Assembly (NCBI GenBank): GCA_028335825.1
Contig: JAIOKI010000007.1
Location: forward strand, 248,001-312,000
From: Nosema muscidifuracis
Taxonomy: Eukaryota; Microsporidia; Nosematidae
Direction of reading: 5' to 3'
DNA length: 64,000 bases
Each line of letters starts with the position of its first letter. Within the stretch, counting starts at the first letter, position 1. Shown here in pieces: positions 44,881-58,173 of this stretch. A program made the translations under genes and the position numbers. Below the pieces are notes generated by a model. It searched no databases. It was not told the origin of the DNA and saw nothing but the letters and a program-made list of their open reading frames with translations.

Positions 44881-47599
44881 CTCACTATTATTAGAAATAA
44901 AGACATAAATCATTAGCTAAAATATTCAAAAATTTGCTTTTTTCATAACTATAATCTTTTTCTAATGTTTTGTTGAAAATAATTTAATATTGATGATTTT
45001 TGTACGAACAGATTGATTAGCTTTCTCTTTAAATTGTTTATTTGTGAATTGCATATGCATGTTAAATTCATTGGAATAAAATGAAATCTCATTATTGAAT
45101 GTTTTTAATATATAAATAAGTTTATTTATGCTATAAACGTGTTTCTTCGATACCTTACCTTTATTTATATTAATTAATTTTGAAGTGATTTGATAAATGA
45201 CTCTATTATATCACTGCATGAAAGCTTATTTTATAGTTAGCCTAGCTTTTTTAATCATTTCAATTTCCAAAATAATCTAAATTTTCTATTAAAACATGAC
45301 ATTAAGGAAAATTAAAAAACTTAAAACTCATTTAAATCTCAAAACGCCCATCATTTTTTGAAAAAAATTTTACCTATAATATGAATTTCTTATGGATAAA
45401 TGGACAGAAATGAAATCAGGTCTCAGTTATAGAAAATTATATCTATAGACACAAGGGCAAAATACCAATAGAAAAATCTATTATGAATGCTTTAATGCAA
45501 ATGTCTTTTTAACATATATTAACATGGAGAAAAGATGATTGTTACTTGTTATATAAAGACTTTATAAAGATTTATATGGATGAGACTTTTAAATCTTCTT
45601 CAAGTAGTTTCTATCCAGCATATATTATACATAGAAATTCCAATAGACAAAGTTTTTCTGATCTATTGTTTTCTCTCAAATAAAAATTATGTTAATATTA
45701 ATATCCTTGGTCTAATTAAGATTTCTCTGGCAAATAAGTTGGTAGATTGTGAAATTATATTATTGATTTTATAAAGACTATATGGAGATATGTTCAAGGT
45801 TTGCAGCTTGTCTCATTATATAATCAAAGTAAATATTTTGTAGACTTGTTACAAATAATCACTGCTTTATCTCTAGTTATAATTGATTACATTGATGAAG
45901 ATTGGAATTACATGGGAAATTTTTAAGAAAAAAGTAGAAACCCTATTAATTTATATAAAGGGAAATTTTACTCCATTGCTAATAGAGAAATATGGTCTCA
46001 CCATGACACTCTTCAAGATAAAACTAATAAAATTTAAATATTAAATGGAGCATAAATATATAGGTTTGAATGAAAAAATCCTGAAAAACAAATAAATAAA
46101 AATATGTTGATTAAAGAAGAGAAATTGGAAGTTTTATCTTTTTTAATGAACTTCTAATTACTTTAAAGAACCTTTTGTGGGATGGGAGGAGCAATTAAAT
46201 TAGATTTTTAAATATTTTTATTATTTTTTGACGTTTCGAGATACAACCTCCTAACTATCTAGTAAAAATATAGCGTCTGTATTATGAAACATCTTTATGT
46301 CTTGTATTGAAGGAAATTTGTTGTGCTTTAAAAAACTTAAATACACTATTAATATTCTTTTGTATTTATCAATTCCTGGTATTTACATTTATTATTTAGC
46401 AGTCTATTTCACTTTTTAAACTTTCTTAAAGCAAAATGTTTTGCCAGTATTGACCAATTTAGACATAAATTGGTGAATAAGTACGGCTAGCATGAACCCT
46501 TATATTGATTCTTCAATCCATTCCGTGACGGTCTACCTCTGGCGACAAACATATTTATAACTCTCAAAATAAAATAGATCTAATTTTACTAACTAAATAT
46601 TTTGGCTTTTGTTTTTATGTAAACACGTAGGTCGTTTATATTAAAAACATTGTGATGATATTTTTATATCACACTTATCAAGTATGACTTTAGTAAAAGC
46701 ATGAATAAATATGATTTCTTTGACACATCAAATATTAATAAATTATTACTTAACAAAGTCACAATATGAAAAAGTCGAATTAAGTGCAAAATCATATTAT
46801 GTCTAATAATGCTATCAGAAGGAAAATTTGGGCCGTTGAATTAAATTATTTTTTTAATAAGTTTGAAAAAGTTTGTGTGTAAAAAATAAAGAATAGAAAT
46901 GAAAGAATAACACTTATTATTAAATGTCTAATTTTTTAGAAAGTCAGGGAACTTATTTAGTCATATGTATCAACTTATTAAGCAAAATTCTTATGAATCA
47001 GAAAATAAATTTAGTATTCTCGGTGTTTATTTTTCAAAAGAAGAAACTTATTGTTATAAATCAAAATATGCAATTTTTAATAGAAAACTAAACACAATGG
47101 TGAACCCGAAAAAACTCAAAATATTTAATAAAAAAAATTTCAAAGCATGAGCAAATAGTACTTGAGAATATAATAAAAAAGACTTATTTTAAAGCAATAT
47201 ATTTATTCAGATATATAAAATCACTCCAAAATTATTTTTATTTTAATCTAATAATCAAAAACTATTAATTTTACTTAAACAATGGAATAGTATCTGTAGA
47301 ATTATGCACATTTCAAATTCAAGAAAATAAATCATCATTGAATTTTCTAGAAATTTTAAAATGAAACAAGAAAACTAAGTGTTATTTAGTAGAAAGAACT
47401 ATAAGACGACCAATAACTTGAAAAAGTTACACATATTAGCTAAAATCTTTATTAAAATTAAATTTTAAAATTTATTTTGATAATTGTACAGTTCCCAAAA
47501 ATATAACACATTAAAATATAATAAAATATCTAGTATTTTTATTTAGCTTAAAAGGTGTAAGAATTATTTGAATACACAATATCCTTACCCCTCCGATGG
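44881..47599. other. AT-rich region, unassigned
   Basis: Two frames of about 60 codons (45580-45774 and 46965-47150, plus) have no recognised domain. The stretch 45.4-46.2 kb has a decayed coding look on the plus strand but no motif I can name. Confidence 0.4.
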
Positions 47600-50500
47600 T
47601 AAGTCTCTTCCATCATTTAAACCCATAAATACTAGTTACTTTAGATAATAATGTCACTTTTCACATTCCTTTTATTAATAACTCTCACTAATTATTATTC
47701 TTTATCGAACTTTTAAATTTTCACCTGTATATAAAAGTCTTTTTTTCATACTTACTAACCCTGTGAAATTCTCACGTTTAGCTACTCTAGCTTTTGTCCT
47801 TTATCGAAATTTTATTTTACTGTAATTACCCTGCGAAATATCTTCTGTTCCATCTTTAAGATTTTTGTCTTTTACTATAAATTCAGAATACTTTCTCTCA
47901 GAAACCCATTAAAAGATCTATTTTACAATTACGACGATGAGCCATTAGACTAACAAGCCTATTTTTTATCTCAACTCTTTTACAAATTATCTCTTTCGTG
48001 TCTTCTTATTTTTCTCATCAATTTATTTAAAAAAAATCGACTAATTATTTCCTGTTTTGCTTTCTAAAACTGTTTCTAATACTCTTTTTATATAATAGTC
48101 ATTTGCTGATAAAACGTATTTTTTTAGATCTCAGAAGTCAATTAAATTCATCATTATATTTTTCTAAAATCTTGTAGTATTAATAAATTCTCGGCTTTCT
48201 TCTTTTTATTTTCATAAATCTGACACTTCTCACATCATTTAATAGTTTCATCTATATCGTTTTTTACTCCTTGTTATTAATATGATTTTCTTATTGCATA
48301 TATATATATATGTATTAGTGTAATACTGTTGCATGAAATGTTATCTCTTATTTTCTGATGGTGTTTCTAATTTCCTGCCAAATCATATGTCCAATGATTT
48401 TTCACTTTTCATCCTTGATATGATTATTATTTAAGTATAGTTTATTTCTTGTTTCAACTAGCACCTATAATATGTTTATATTCTTTATTTACGTTTTTAA
48501 CTCATAGTCAAACTCTCTAATCCATAATAATCGAATACATCAATTTCTGTCGGTATTAGTTTCTTGGAGGACCATTGTACCAATACCCATTTTTTCATTA
48601 TTTTTTGTACAGTACGGCCTTTAATTGGTAATTACTTGTTCCCGTTCTTAGTTTTTTTCTATAGTTCGTCAATCTTAAATTACTCGTTGATCACAACAAG
48701 CTCTTTAATTCTAGAAACTTTCGTTTTATCTCATCCGTTCATTTTCATAATTTTTATTACTTTTTGAGTTATCAGCGAGATTCAAGTTAATTCCATAATC
48801 TTTTATAAAATTTATAATCCATCTTGTAAATTCTAAAAGTTTTCGATTTCAGTCAAATTTTTTTAACTTTAAATACTAAAACACTTTGTTCTTTTTTATT
48901 TTATATGTCTCTACTTCAATTCCATTCGGCGTTACCCCTAAAGTTTTGCTTTTTCCTGGATAAACAGTATTTTCACCATTCAGCTTCATTTTAAGTCTTT
49001 TGATTCCTTCCATCAATATATGACTAATAAATCTTAAAAATCTAACTCATAGTTATTTGTAAAATTTGAAGTGAGCTTTTGTATCTCATAATCATGATAT
49101 TATATTAATATACCTTTTAATTGAACTTAAATGGCGTCTCATATTTATATTTCTTCTCTATTTTAACATGATAGAAAGCTTCTATGCAATTCACAAGTGA
49201 TAATTGGGCTGCTCTTTCTATGTCTCAAATATTTACCAGTTCATAAGGATCTTTTTTACTAATTCGTTTAATCTTATAAAATTTTCGACTAACTCACAAC
49301 TCGTTAGGTTTCTGTATTGCTCTTATTAAGTTTTTCTAATTCGATATAGATCTTCTAATTACTCTTTTATCTTCTGAATCTTTAATATACTTTTCTGTAA
49401 GTATTGGTAAAGCTTGTAGAACAGACAGTTTTTAATTACATTATACTTTTTATAGTACAATATCTAATCTTCTCGTTTTTTGATAAAACATTTCCTTATT
49501 TAATTTACTGTCCTCTTTTGATTACTTTTCTCTTAAATGTCTTCTTTTTGAGTTTCCATTAACTTCATATAACTTTTCGTCTTTATAGTTATAATATACC
49601 TACAATTAAACACTTTTTGATTACACTAAGTTTTAAACCTCAATGCTTTCTTTGCTTTCGGAGACTGAAAACTTTCTAAATTATAAAATTTTAGAAGTTA
49701 TACTCACTTTTTATAAAAACAATTTTTCTTGATAAACGAAATTTAGGCTATTTCTAATTTTTTTGAACTTTATTTCTCTGTAATTATTCCAAACATCAAA
49801 TTCTCTTCTGACTGTTTCTCTAACGTTCTTATCTATTTACAATATCGATTTTTACTTTCTTAATTCAATTTCTCAATGATTTAATATTCTTCTTCTTTAC
49901 TATAAAATTTTAATTTATCGCTTTCTTACTCAAAATTCTTCTCTTTGTAAAATTCATTTCTACTGCTTTCAATCATAATTTATTCTTTTTGTCTCTAGAC
50001 TACTGTAGAAACTTATTAGATCATACTTCATCGCTCCATGTCTTTATTTAGAATAAAATGTGATAGAAATTTCTAAAAATGAACACTTTCTTATGTGAAA
50101 ATTAATAGTTCATACTATTTTTTGTTCTTTTTTTATATGTGTTCTATGTAATCATCTGATAACTTGATCCAATATTCTCCTTTTGAAGATTTATACTTTT
50201 GACCTAGATTACAATAATTAATTTATGTTTATCTACCCTAGATCCGACTTTATATTTTTGTTCTAATTTAGCTATTATTTCTTTGTAATGTGGCTCTTTA
50301 TATTTTCTAATTCATCGTAAAAATCTTTTCTTATAGCTAATGCGATCAGGGATGTTCAACCATCATATTATAGTTGTTATTGATTGTCTCTTCCCATTTG
50401 TTTTACTTGTTCCAAGTTTAAACCTTTTGCTTATAGTTATGTAAATGTTATATTCTTTTTAATCTTTCTGATATGCCGGTATTACTAGGTGTATATTCAG

Positions 50501-51400
50501 GTATGATTATTTGCTTAATATTTATTTTTATAAATACTTTCTGGCACACTATTATTAAACTGTTTTTATCACTGGATAATATATATTTAAGCGGATCAAA
50601 TAGTACTCACCATTCCTTTATTGAGTTATTAACTCATTTTTATTTTTTCTTAAAATAAGTAAAGGCTTGTGTGTCTCGTTTTATATCTGTAATTAAAAAT
50701 ATCTTGCATTTTTTGACCAATCAGTTTCGTATTCACTAGTATCAAAAGAACCCCAAATGTGTAGATCTTTTCATTAGAAATAATGTTGTTACTTCCTTTA
50801 TTCATATGCATATGATACACATAAGAACAATAGTCCTAATATATTCAAATGGACTTTAATATAAACATAGTTTTTTTTCAAACCATGATACATCGCAGGA
50901 ATTCCTTGATATTCATTTATTTTATGTATCTCAGAAACATTATAATTTCTAAATTTTTAATCTTAATTTGTCTCTTTCTATTCTAAATACAATCTTTATT
51001 TCTATTATGATGACTTACTTTTTATAATAGATCTGTATATTCCATGATATATATTTTAGCTGAGCGTGAAAGCTACTTAAAGTTGACCAAATATGGCATT
51101 TTCGTTTCATTTACATGCATTTTGTAATTAAATTCATTCTTAAGTTTCATTTGGTAATTATTGAGGAAATTTTGTTATCATGTACAAGCATTTATTAATA
51201 TCAATATAAGTTTTAATAAAGCATCCTCGTACGATATACTTGAAGTATTATAGCAATAGTAACATCAATAAATATTCTTTTCAACAATTTTGTAATTTAA
51301 TTTTGATCTATGAAGCCTTTTACAATAATACCCTACTATACGATCTTCTTCGGAGTACACTTAAGAGACAAAATCCAAAGTTTCACATCCTAATATAAAC
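47600..51400 (-). mobile_element. Decayed LTR-element pol fossils (minus strand)
   Basis: The minus strand carries an integrase-core-like PEYTPSNTGISERLKR near 50.4-50.5 kb and an RT-like NCIEAFYHVKIEKKYKYET near 49.1-49.2 kb. Since the integrase trace precedes the RT trace in the reading direction, I infer the remains of at least two Gypsy-type elements, not one. They are old, with many breaks and no LTRs found. The ORFs listed on the plus strand here are antisense. Confidence 0.4.
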
Positions 51401-52799
51401 TTCTTTTATAGTTGAAGAAGATAATTTAGTTTTATTAAACACATATTTTTAACTTCTTTAATTTTATTTTTTATTCAATTGTATTAGTTCGTCCAATAAG
51501 CAAAATAATATTTTTAATTTTAACCTAAGACGAACTTGAATAAATTAGAAGTTGAGATGACAAGAATTACAGATCTGAAATTAATATCAACTTTTCAAAA
51601 AGTTGAACTTTTAAGAAAGACTCAAAAATGCTATGGTCGTGTCATTTTTATGAATGAAAAAATTATAAACGTACAAAGGAAAAAGTTTTATAGTGACATT
51701 GCAATACTGATTGCATCAAGTATAAATCTCCCCTGACTATTATAACTTTTTTGATAGATTTAAACTTTCTGTTTTGAAGTTTTCATCATTAGTTTACATA
51801 TATTAAACTGTTTAAAGTAAGAAAGATTGTAAATTCCGAATCTCGTGTAAACATGTAGCATTCGAATTAAGCAAAAATAAAGTAACACTAGAAGAAACGA
51901 AATAGAAAAGCTTATTTAAATGTTTACTAATAAATCATTTGATTAAAATGAATTAATATTTTTTTTACATTATTTCGCCCGTTGTGTGAAATCATAAACT
52001 GATCCAAATTAATTGTATGATATAAAAGCACTTTGGCTTGTTTTTATATATTATCGGTCTTATTTATAACTAAAATACAAGATTTTAAAGTTTTCTATTA
52101 CCTTATTATAGACCTAATCGTGGCTTTTTCTATCATTGCCAAAGATAAAAAAATATCTACGTATGAATTTGACTTTTATTGTTAATTTTTGACAAATTGA
52201 CTATGCATCTCAGAAATAACGTTGGTAAATTCTAAAACCCCAATGTTATGAGTGTTTATTTAAACAATTTATATTTATCGCAGTTTCATAGTTATCCTTT
52301 TTTCATTAATATACTGAGGAAATCTTAATCAATATCTTTTTATATATTAAGTTTTCATTTATTCGTCAAACTATATTTTTTCTATAGCACGTTCATTTTG
52401 TTTTTTTACAATTTTCTTACTATAAACCATAAAAAGTATATAAATTGTATTCATTTATAATGATTGCGGTTAAAGAATATTCAAATATATAATCTCCGTA
52501 TACTAAAATGGTAATTTTACCTAAAACTTTATATCTTTCAGATAATAATGACGTTTTTCAATCTTAATACCATTTTAAATCTTACAATTTGTGAATCACC
52601 TTGCTAACTCTCAATAATCAAATTTTATCATTTAATCTCTTTTTTAATACTTACTAACATTTCCGAGATTTCTTTCTGCGATTCTAACTATATGAGAATT
52701 CACGAATTTATCCTGTTTCTTTACAACGAACAACTTTACTTTAACTTCATTTTCAATCATAAATTTATCTTTATTATCACTAAAGCTCTCTTTCGTCAT
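51401..52799. other. AT-rich region, no gene seen
   Basis: A 66-codon frame at 51536-51736 (plus; KVELLRKTQKCYGRVIF) has no recognised motif. Otherwise only AT-rich sequence with stops in all frames. Confidence 0.4.
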
Positions 52800-55200
52800 A
52801 CATTTATCTTAATATGGCAACTCGTATCATATATCAATACTTCTCAAATTTTTATTTTCAAATGACTTTCCAGGCACTTTATCAATACCCACTCTCTAAA
52901 TTTCTAGAACACTCTCAACCTGTTCATTACTTCTACGAGCCTTGATACTTATCTTTCTATGTTTGATGTTTATTCTTAAACATAAGATAGTAAATTCCAA
53001 ATTAAAAATTCTTTGCCATTATCTGTTGTCTACTCTTCAGGGTTTTTCGTCGAAAGCACAAATATTTAACAAATCGAAATATCTCATCTTCAGTTTTCAA
53101 ATATATAGCACGTCCTAATACTCTCTACTATAATATTCTACTTCCAAAATTATATTCCAGTCATATTCTCTAAATTCCATAAGTTCTATTGAAACTTTTT
53201 ACAAATATCTACTTGTGTTACAAGCCACGCTCACCAGCTTCTTTCTATTATTTATCGGGCTGCTTCATATTTACTGGTTTAAGATAATAATCTTGTGTCT
53301 TATTTATTTATAATATTATTCAATCATTTTTTCATTTCTTTGGCATTTAAACCATTTTAATTGTCAATATATGCTGCTTTCTTTATATATTACATGCTTC
53401 CTTTACTTCTTTCTTTATATTTTGCTTATGTTTCTCATTATATATGGATAAGACCTTGATGAATCGTTAATTAACAAAAATTCCAACTTTTTGCACTCTA
53501 TTTAAAGTCAAATTCCTGTATTTTCAGATATACCTTCCTTTCATTCTTAAATTTGGATTATTTTATTTCACTTAATGCTTTGTAGTTTGTTTCTATTTAA
53601 ATTTTTTATTCTGTAGTTCGTATTTGAACTTTTTCACTTCTTAAAAGCTACATACCTCTCTTTTCTGAAATCCCATATCTGGTTTCAGCCAGTTTGAATA
53701 TCTTTGATGCTCATTAAACTGGTAGATATCAGCTTAATTATTCTTCCACAACGCATTATAGTTAATTATCTTAAGCTCACTCATAGCTCTTATTTTATCT
53801 TTTAGTCCATTTAAAGTTGATTTCTAAACATTTTAAACTCTTTCAAATTATATTTTGCTGCCACATAATCCTCATTAAATGATCTAAACCAACTAGTTAA
53901 TTCTAAAAATCTTTTATTTCAGTATTACTTTTCGACACTGAATATTATAAAGTCTCCTTCTTCTTAATTTCACATGCTGATGTATCGTCTACGTTTAGTG
54001 TTACTCCAAATAAATTTCAATTTATTTAATCTCATATTATGTTTCTTAACTCTCTTTAATACCTCTTTTTAATTTTGTCATGTTTTCTTTTCGATCTAGC
54101 ATGAATAACTATATCATCCAAAACTTCTAAATTGCGCTCCCTCATTTCTTTAAAGATCGTATTTATTACTCTTTGTAAAATATGTGTTAATTTCTACAAC
54201 TCATTATTATGCTATTCCATTCATAAATTTTGTCCTTTAAATTTAAGATTTTTGTATTTATTTCATTCTTTAATTTATATGTGATATAACTATTATTTTA
54301 AATCTACCGTAGTATAATACATTGTACTCTATGTGTAGCTTTAAAAAATCTCCGATACATGAAAACCAATGACCTTCTTTTTTCAATTAGATCGTTTCGG
54401 GTTATGAAATTGTCGATAAATCTAGTAAAATTGCTCAGTTTACGTAGCAATTTTATAAGATTCCTTCACTCCGAGTAATAACTCCTAATAACTTTTCTGT
54501 CTTCTAAATTTCTAAATTTTTCTTCTGGATTTTCCAATAGTGCTTGATCTATAATCTGACTTTTGCTCATATCGTGCTCGTTTTAATTTTAAAATGTTTT
54601 ATTTCATTCTCAGGTTTATCAAACACATCACTATATCTTCTTTTCAATCTCATTAATTTCTTTTTATACTTATTATGAAATTTACTCTAAGATATCTTCT
54701 TCATTTCTATTACCTTTTTTCTTTTATCATATTAATTATAAAAATAATTGTGATCTTTTGACTCGCTTTCATAAATTTCAAATACAAAGACCATTTTTTA
54801 TATAACTTATTATTGTTCTTCTCATATTTTTGATTAGAAAAATATTTACTAGTTATATGATCAATCGTTCTCATCCATATCACTTAAAGAACGATTTTTT
54901 CAGAAGTTTGTTTACTTATCTCTGATCCATTGCACATTCAACAGTCTTGGTTATAATATCAGACAGATTATTTCTTTTAATTTTTTTCCACTCTCGCTTT
55001 TTTCTTTTACTCAGCTTCATTTAACTTTCTGATAATTTTTTATCGTTATTCAATTACAATATTTATATAATAAAACTTTAATTTTATCAGATCCTCTTGT
55101 ATAATTTTTTCTTTTTGATCTAAATTCATCTATATAATTAATTCTTAACTCACAAAATGTTCTAGATACTTACAAAAAGTCAATTCCTGCTAACTCAAAA
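52800..55200 (-). mobile_element. Decayed Ty3/Gypsy pol fossil (minus strand)
   Basis: Traces in Gypsy order on the minus strand: RT catalytic box LEVLDDIVIHARSKRKHD (near 54080-54130), RNase-H-like ETRYGISEKRG (near 53670), and an integrase core with TDNGKE (near 53010). It is old and heavily broken, with no LTRs recognised. Confidence 0.5.
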
Positions 55201-55269
55201 TTTGGTTGGACCTCGTGTATTGATTTATCATAATTAGGATTTGTGATTTAGTATAACATATCACTACGT

Positions 55270-55331
55270 TTTCCTTTCAATTTAATTACGTTTAAATCGT
55301 AAACAAAAACGTAATTAAACTGAAAAGGGAA
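55270..55331. repeat. Near-perfect 24-bp inverted repeat
   Basis: TTTCCTTTCAATTTAATTAC...(55270-55293) and its reverse complement (55307-55331), differing at one or two bases and separated by 13 bases. It can form a hairpin or cruciform and marks the border between the minus-strand fossil and the small ORF region. Confidence 0.65.
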
Positions 55332-55475
55332 AGCTACCTAGAAATACTCAAAAATGTAAACTATCTGTCTAGAGTTACATTCTAGACATGTCCTATCAAT
55401 TGTAAGGAAGGAGCGAGTCAAGAATGACCTAGTTGACGTGTCTTGCTAAACACGTATTTACATTAAAATAAACAA

Positions 55476-55751
55476 ATGGCCAAAAATGTTTATCTGATAA
55501 AGTACTCTATGAGTATTGAAAACATGTTTAGAAATTTGGAATTACTTAATGACGTAAATTTATCACTAGAAAGCTATAAAAAGAAGGCCCAGAAAAAGAG
55601 TATGAAAAAAGAACAGAAAAATAATAACAATAAAAATAATTATATTAAAACACCAGATATTAATGAAGGGATATTTCTCACCCTCGATAGCCCAGCGCGA
55701 TGGGCTGACACTATCGAAGAATCGGAAAAAGCTGTGTCGAGATTTAAATAA
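55476..55751 (+). CDS. Hypothetical ORF, Lys/Asn-rich
   Basis: 91 codons (MAKNVYLIKYSMSIENMF...). Residues 1-35 are helix-like, then a Lys/Asn low-complexity run, then ILTLDSPARWADTIEES-like sequence (seen as FLTLDSPARWADTIEESEKA). The last part contains a nested hairpin: CGATAG (55685-55690)/CTATCG (55711-55716) around AGCCCA-GCGCGA-TGGGCT. No known domain. It may be a host gene, a gag-like fossil or chance. Composition is less AT-rich than its surroundings, which slightly favours real sequence constraint. Confidence 0.3.
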   Translation: MAKNVYLIKYSMSIENMFRNLELLNDVNLSLESYKKKAQKKSMKKEQKNNNNKNNYIKTPDINEGIFLTLDSPARWADTIEESEKAVSRFK

Positions 55752-55899
55752 GGATAAATTAAAAAACAATTATAAAAATAATTGTTTAAAGAAGGGGATA
55801 TATTTTATTTTGAGGATGATTAATAGACAAGAGAAGAAATGTTTAGAGGAGTTATCATATATAAAGGGTACAGAGAGTCACAAGAGTGGGTACTGAAAT

Positions 55900-56239
55900 A
55901 GAAATAATAAGTTTAGTTGAAAATTTTATTGAAGTTTAAAAAAGTTCCGTTAATACAGGACAAAATTCAACAATAAAACATATTAGAGTATATGTATTGT
56001 CTCACTCTCTAATTATAAATTAAAAAATTCAAATTTACTTTCTTTAATCATCAGTATTTCGATTACTTCACATAGAAAATTATGTTCTATTTTTAATTTA
56101 TATAAACTTTTTTATTTATAAATTAAAATTACACAACAATTACATAAAAATAAAATCTTCTCATTACTATAATAAATTCATTATTTTTTGCAAAAATATA
56201 CTTTATTCAATTTAAATACAACAAGAAAATTCTTCATTT
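55900..56239. other. AT-rich stretch before arm 2
   Basis: No gene or repeat recognised. Inverted-repeat homology with arm 1 begins near its right end. Confidence 0.4.
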
Positions 56240-56456
56240 CTTCATTTTTAACCTATATATAATTTTTAATGTAAAAAATACATTTATTTGAAATTTTTAG
56301 CTAATCATGAAAAATATTGGCTATTATACATTTAAAATCGATTTATATATTTAATTTGATAAAAGAAATGCGCGAAGACGTATCTAAAGAGCTTTTGAAA
56401 AAAAATTATAGAGATTTTGTATTATAGATCCTAACTCTAATTTTCCAATACATTTT

Positions 56457-56738
56457 TGTCATAGCCTCGTGCTATGGCAGGTATGTTAAATTTTTATTTC
56501 TTTTTTAAATATCCCACATAACCGTGTTTTTAAAAAATAAATAAATAAAAAATTTTTTTAAGGAAAAAAAAGAAGAAAATGAATTACAACAATTTTAACA
56601 CCAGTAGAAACTGGACCCGCGCCGAAATAGATACAGCGCAGAGTAGAGGTCACCAGAACCGTAGTAAACAGCGATATTAAATAAATAGTATTTTAGAAAA
56701 ATATTTTACAGACGGGTCGTATCCCCGTGGGCATGACA
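56457..56738 (+). repeat. 5' LTR of element B
   Basis: 282 bp with TGTCAT...ATGACA terminal inverted repeats. It starts with the hairpin CATAGC-CTCGT-GCTATG (56460-56476). An internal frame of 33 codons (56579-56680, MNYNNFNTSRNW...) is largely preserved in the other LTR. Confidence 0.9.
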
Positions 56739-56803
56739 TCTTAAGTTTAAGAAGAATAAGTCCCAGAGAAAGATATAACAATAGATATGAAATCAACAAA
56801 AAT

Positions 56804-57256
56804 GTGATAAGAATAGAAACAAGATTAATTGATACAGATTTTGTTTTTAAGAAGGAAGTGAAATATGTGGATGACGTAAGAGGTATAAATATGATAAAAT
56901 GGTTCGATGAGTTTGAACAAATAGCTAAGCAGAATAGATGGACGAGTGATAATTCCATAGTAATATTAAGAGAATTAATTAGGGATAATCAAATAACTAC
57001 GGAAATGTTTGATGAAGGAATTGAGAAAATCAAATTTAATGTAATAAAGACAATACATGGGCATGATAGCATGCGAATTTTAATGGAGATAAACAATATA
57101 AACCAAAATGATTACGTAGGAATCAAAGATTTTGATGAGATATTGAATGAGAATTTGAACATTTATAGTATATGTACAAGCTTCTCAAAAGAAGAGTTTA
57201 TGAGACACCTAACGGAAGCCTTTTTTAATGGCTTGGTAAATATACAAAAAGAATGA
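56804..57256 (+). CDS. Element B Gag-like frame (fossil)
   Basis: A 150-codon frame with a capsid-like helical pattern: MIKWFDEFEQIAKQNRWTSD, IVILRELIRDNQITTEMF, and a C-terminal FMRHLTEAFFNGLVNIQ. It immediately precedes, and overlaps by a few bases, the knuckle/protease frame. It is part of broken element B. Confidence 0.65.
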   Translation: MIRIETRLIDTDFVFKKEVKYVDDVRGINMIKWFDEFEQIAKQNRWTSDNSIVILRELIRDNQITTEMFDEGIEKIKFNVIKTIHGHDSMRILMEINNINQNDYVGIKDFDEILNENLNIYSICTSFSKEEFMRHLTEAFFNGLVNIQKE

Positions 57257-58173
57257 TTATGCAACAAAATTTGATGTATAATTATGACGCTGCTTTAACA
57301 TATTTGGTTAACTTAGAGAAAAACTTATGTAGTGAAGGATATAACTTAGATAACAGAAACAGTGGATGTTGGAATAGAGGTGACGATAGATCTGATCACA
57401 GATACAATGATAGATTTCCTAGTGGAGTTTTTCCTACAAACGGAATTAGCAAGAATAGATTTGGAAATAGATGGTGCACTAGATGCCGAACTTCAACTCA
57501 CAACTCACGTGACTGTTTTTGGGATCGAAATAATAATAATGGAAATCATCAGAATAATCCTGTGGTAATAAGAATACCCGGATACAATAACAATAAAGGA
57601 CACAATAATAATAGGAATAATCAGATTAATGTAGATAATAATAAAAACAATGAGACTGTTAGAAACATGGTAAAAGAAATTTTTATTCAGACAGAGATTA
57701 ATAAGACTGAACTAGAAATGTTTGTAGATGAAGAAGCATCGAAAAATTATATTAGTAAGGAATGGGTCAAAAAATTAAATTTGACACCAAAAGATGACAT
57801 TAAAATTACAACAAAATTTGCCAACAATGGTATCGAAGATAGTGATAAATCAGTAAGCATAAAGTTTTACATACCTTTAATTAAAAAAGAAAGATTAATA
57901 AGATTTTATGTACTTAATAACTGTAAACAAGTACTTACATTAGGATTAGAATTTTTATGTGATAATGAAATAGTAGTTGATTATGGGAAAGAAGAGTTAA
58001 AACTAGAAGATAAGATTCACTATTTCTTTAAGAAGAGTCTCGAAGATAACATATATAATAAATTATGTAGAAAAAAGACTAACTTGGAACAAATACTTGA
58101 GAAGTATAAATCGAAAAATGAGAGTTTTCAAAAGATGAGACTAACAGAAAAGGTGGAATTTAAACTTAAATAA
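57253..58173 (+). CDS. Element B knuckle and protease-like frame (fossil)
   Basis: A 306-codon frame with an Asn/Gly/Arg-rich nucleocapsid-like region with WCTRCRTSTHNSRDCF (a CxxC...H...C knuckle), a long Asn-rich run, then a retropepsin-like segment MFVDEEASKNYISKEWVKKL...VLTLGLEFLCDNEIVVDYGK. The C-terminal part leads toward Pol. It is part of broken element B. Confidence 0.65.
   Translation: MIMQQNLMYNYDAALTYLVNLEKNLCSEGYNLDNRNSGCWNRGDDRSDHRYNDRFPSGVFPTNGISKNRFGNRWCTRCRTSTHNSRDCFWDRNNNNGNHQNNPVVIRIPGYNNNKGHNNNRNNQINVDNNKNNETVRNMVKEIFIQTEINKTELEMFVDEEASKNYISKEWVKKLNLTPKDDIKITTKFANNGIEDSDKSVSIKFYIPLIKKERLIRFYVLNNCKQVLTLGLEFLCDNEIVVDYGKEELKLEDKIHYFFKKSLEDNIYNKLCRKKTNLEQILEKYKSKNESFQKMRLTEKVEFKLK

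Noticed and set aside
49000-50500. Ty1/Copia element, because an integrase trace precedes an RT trace
   Set aside because: The RT trace is of Gypsy type, and decay plus nesting of two elements explains the order more simply.
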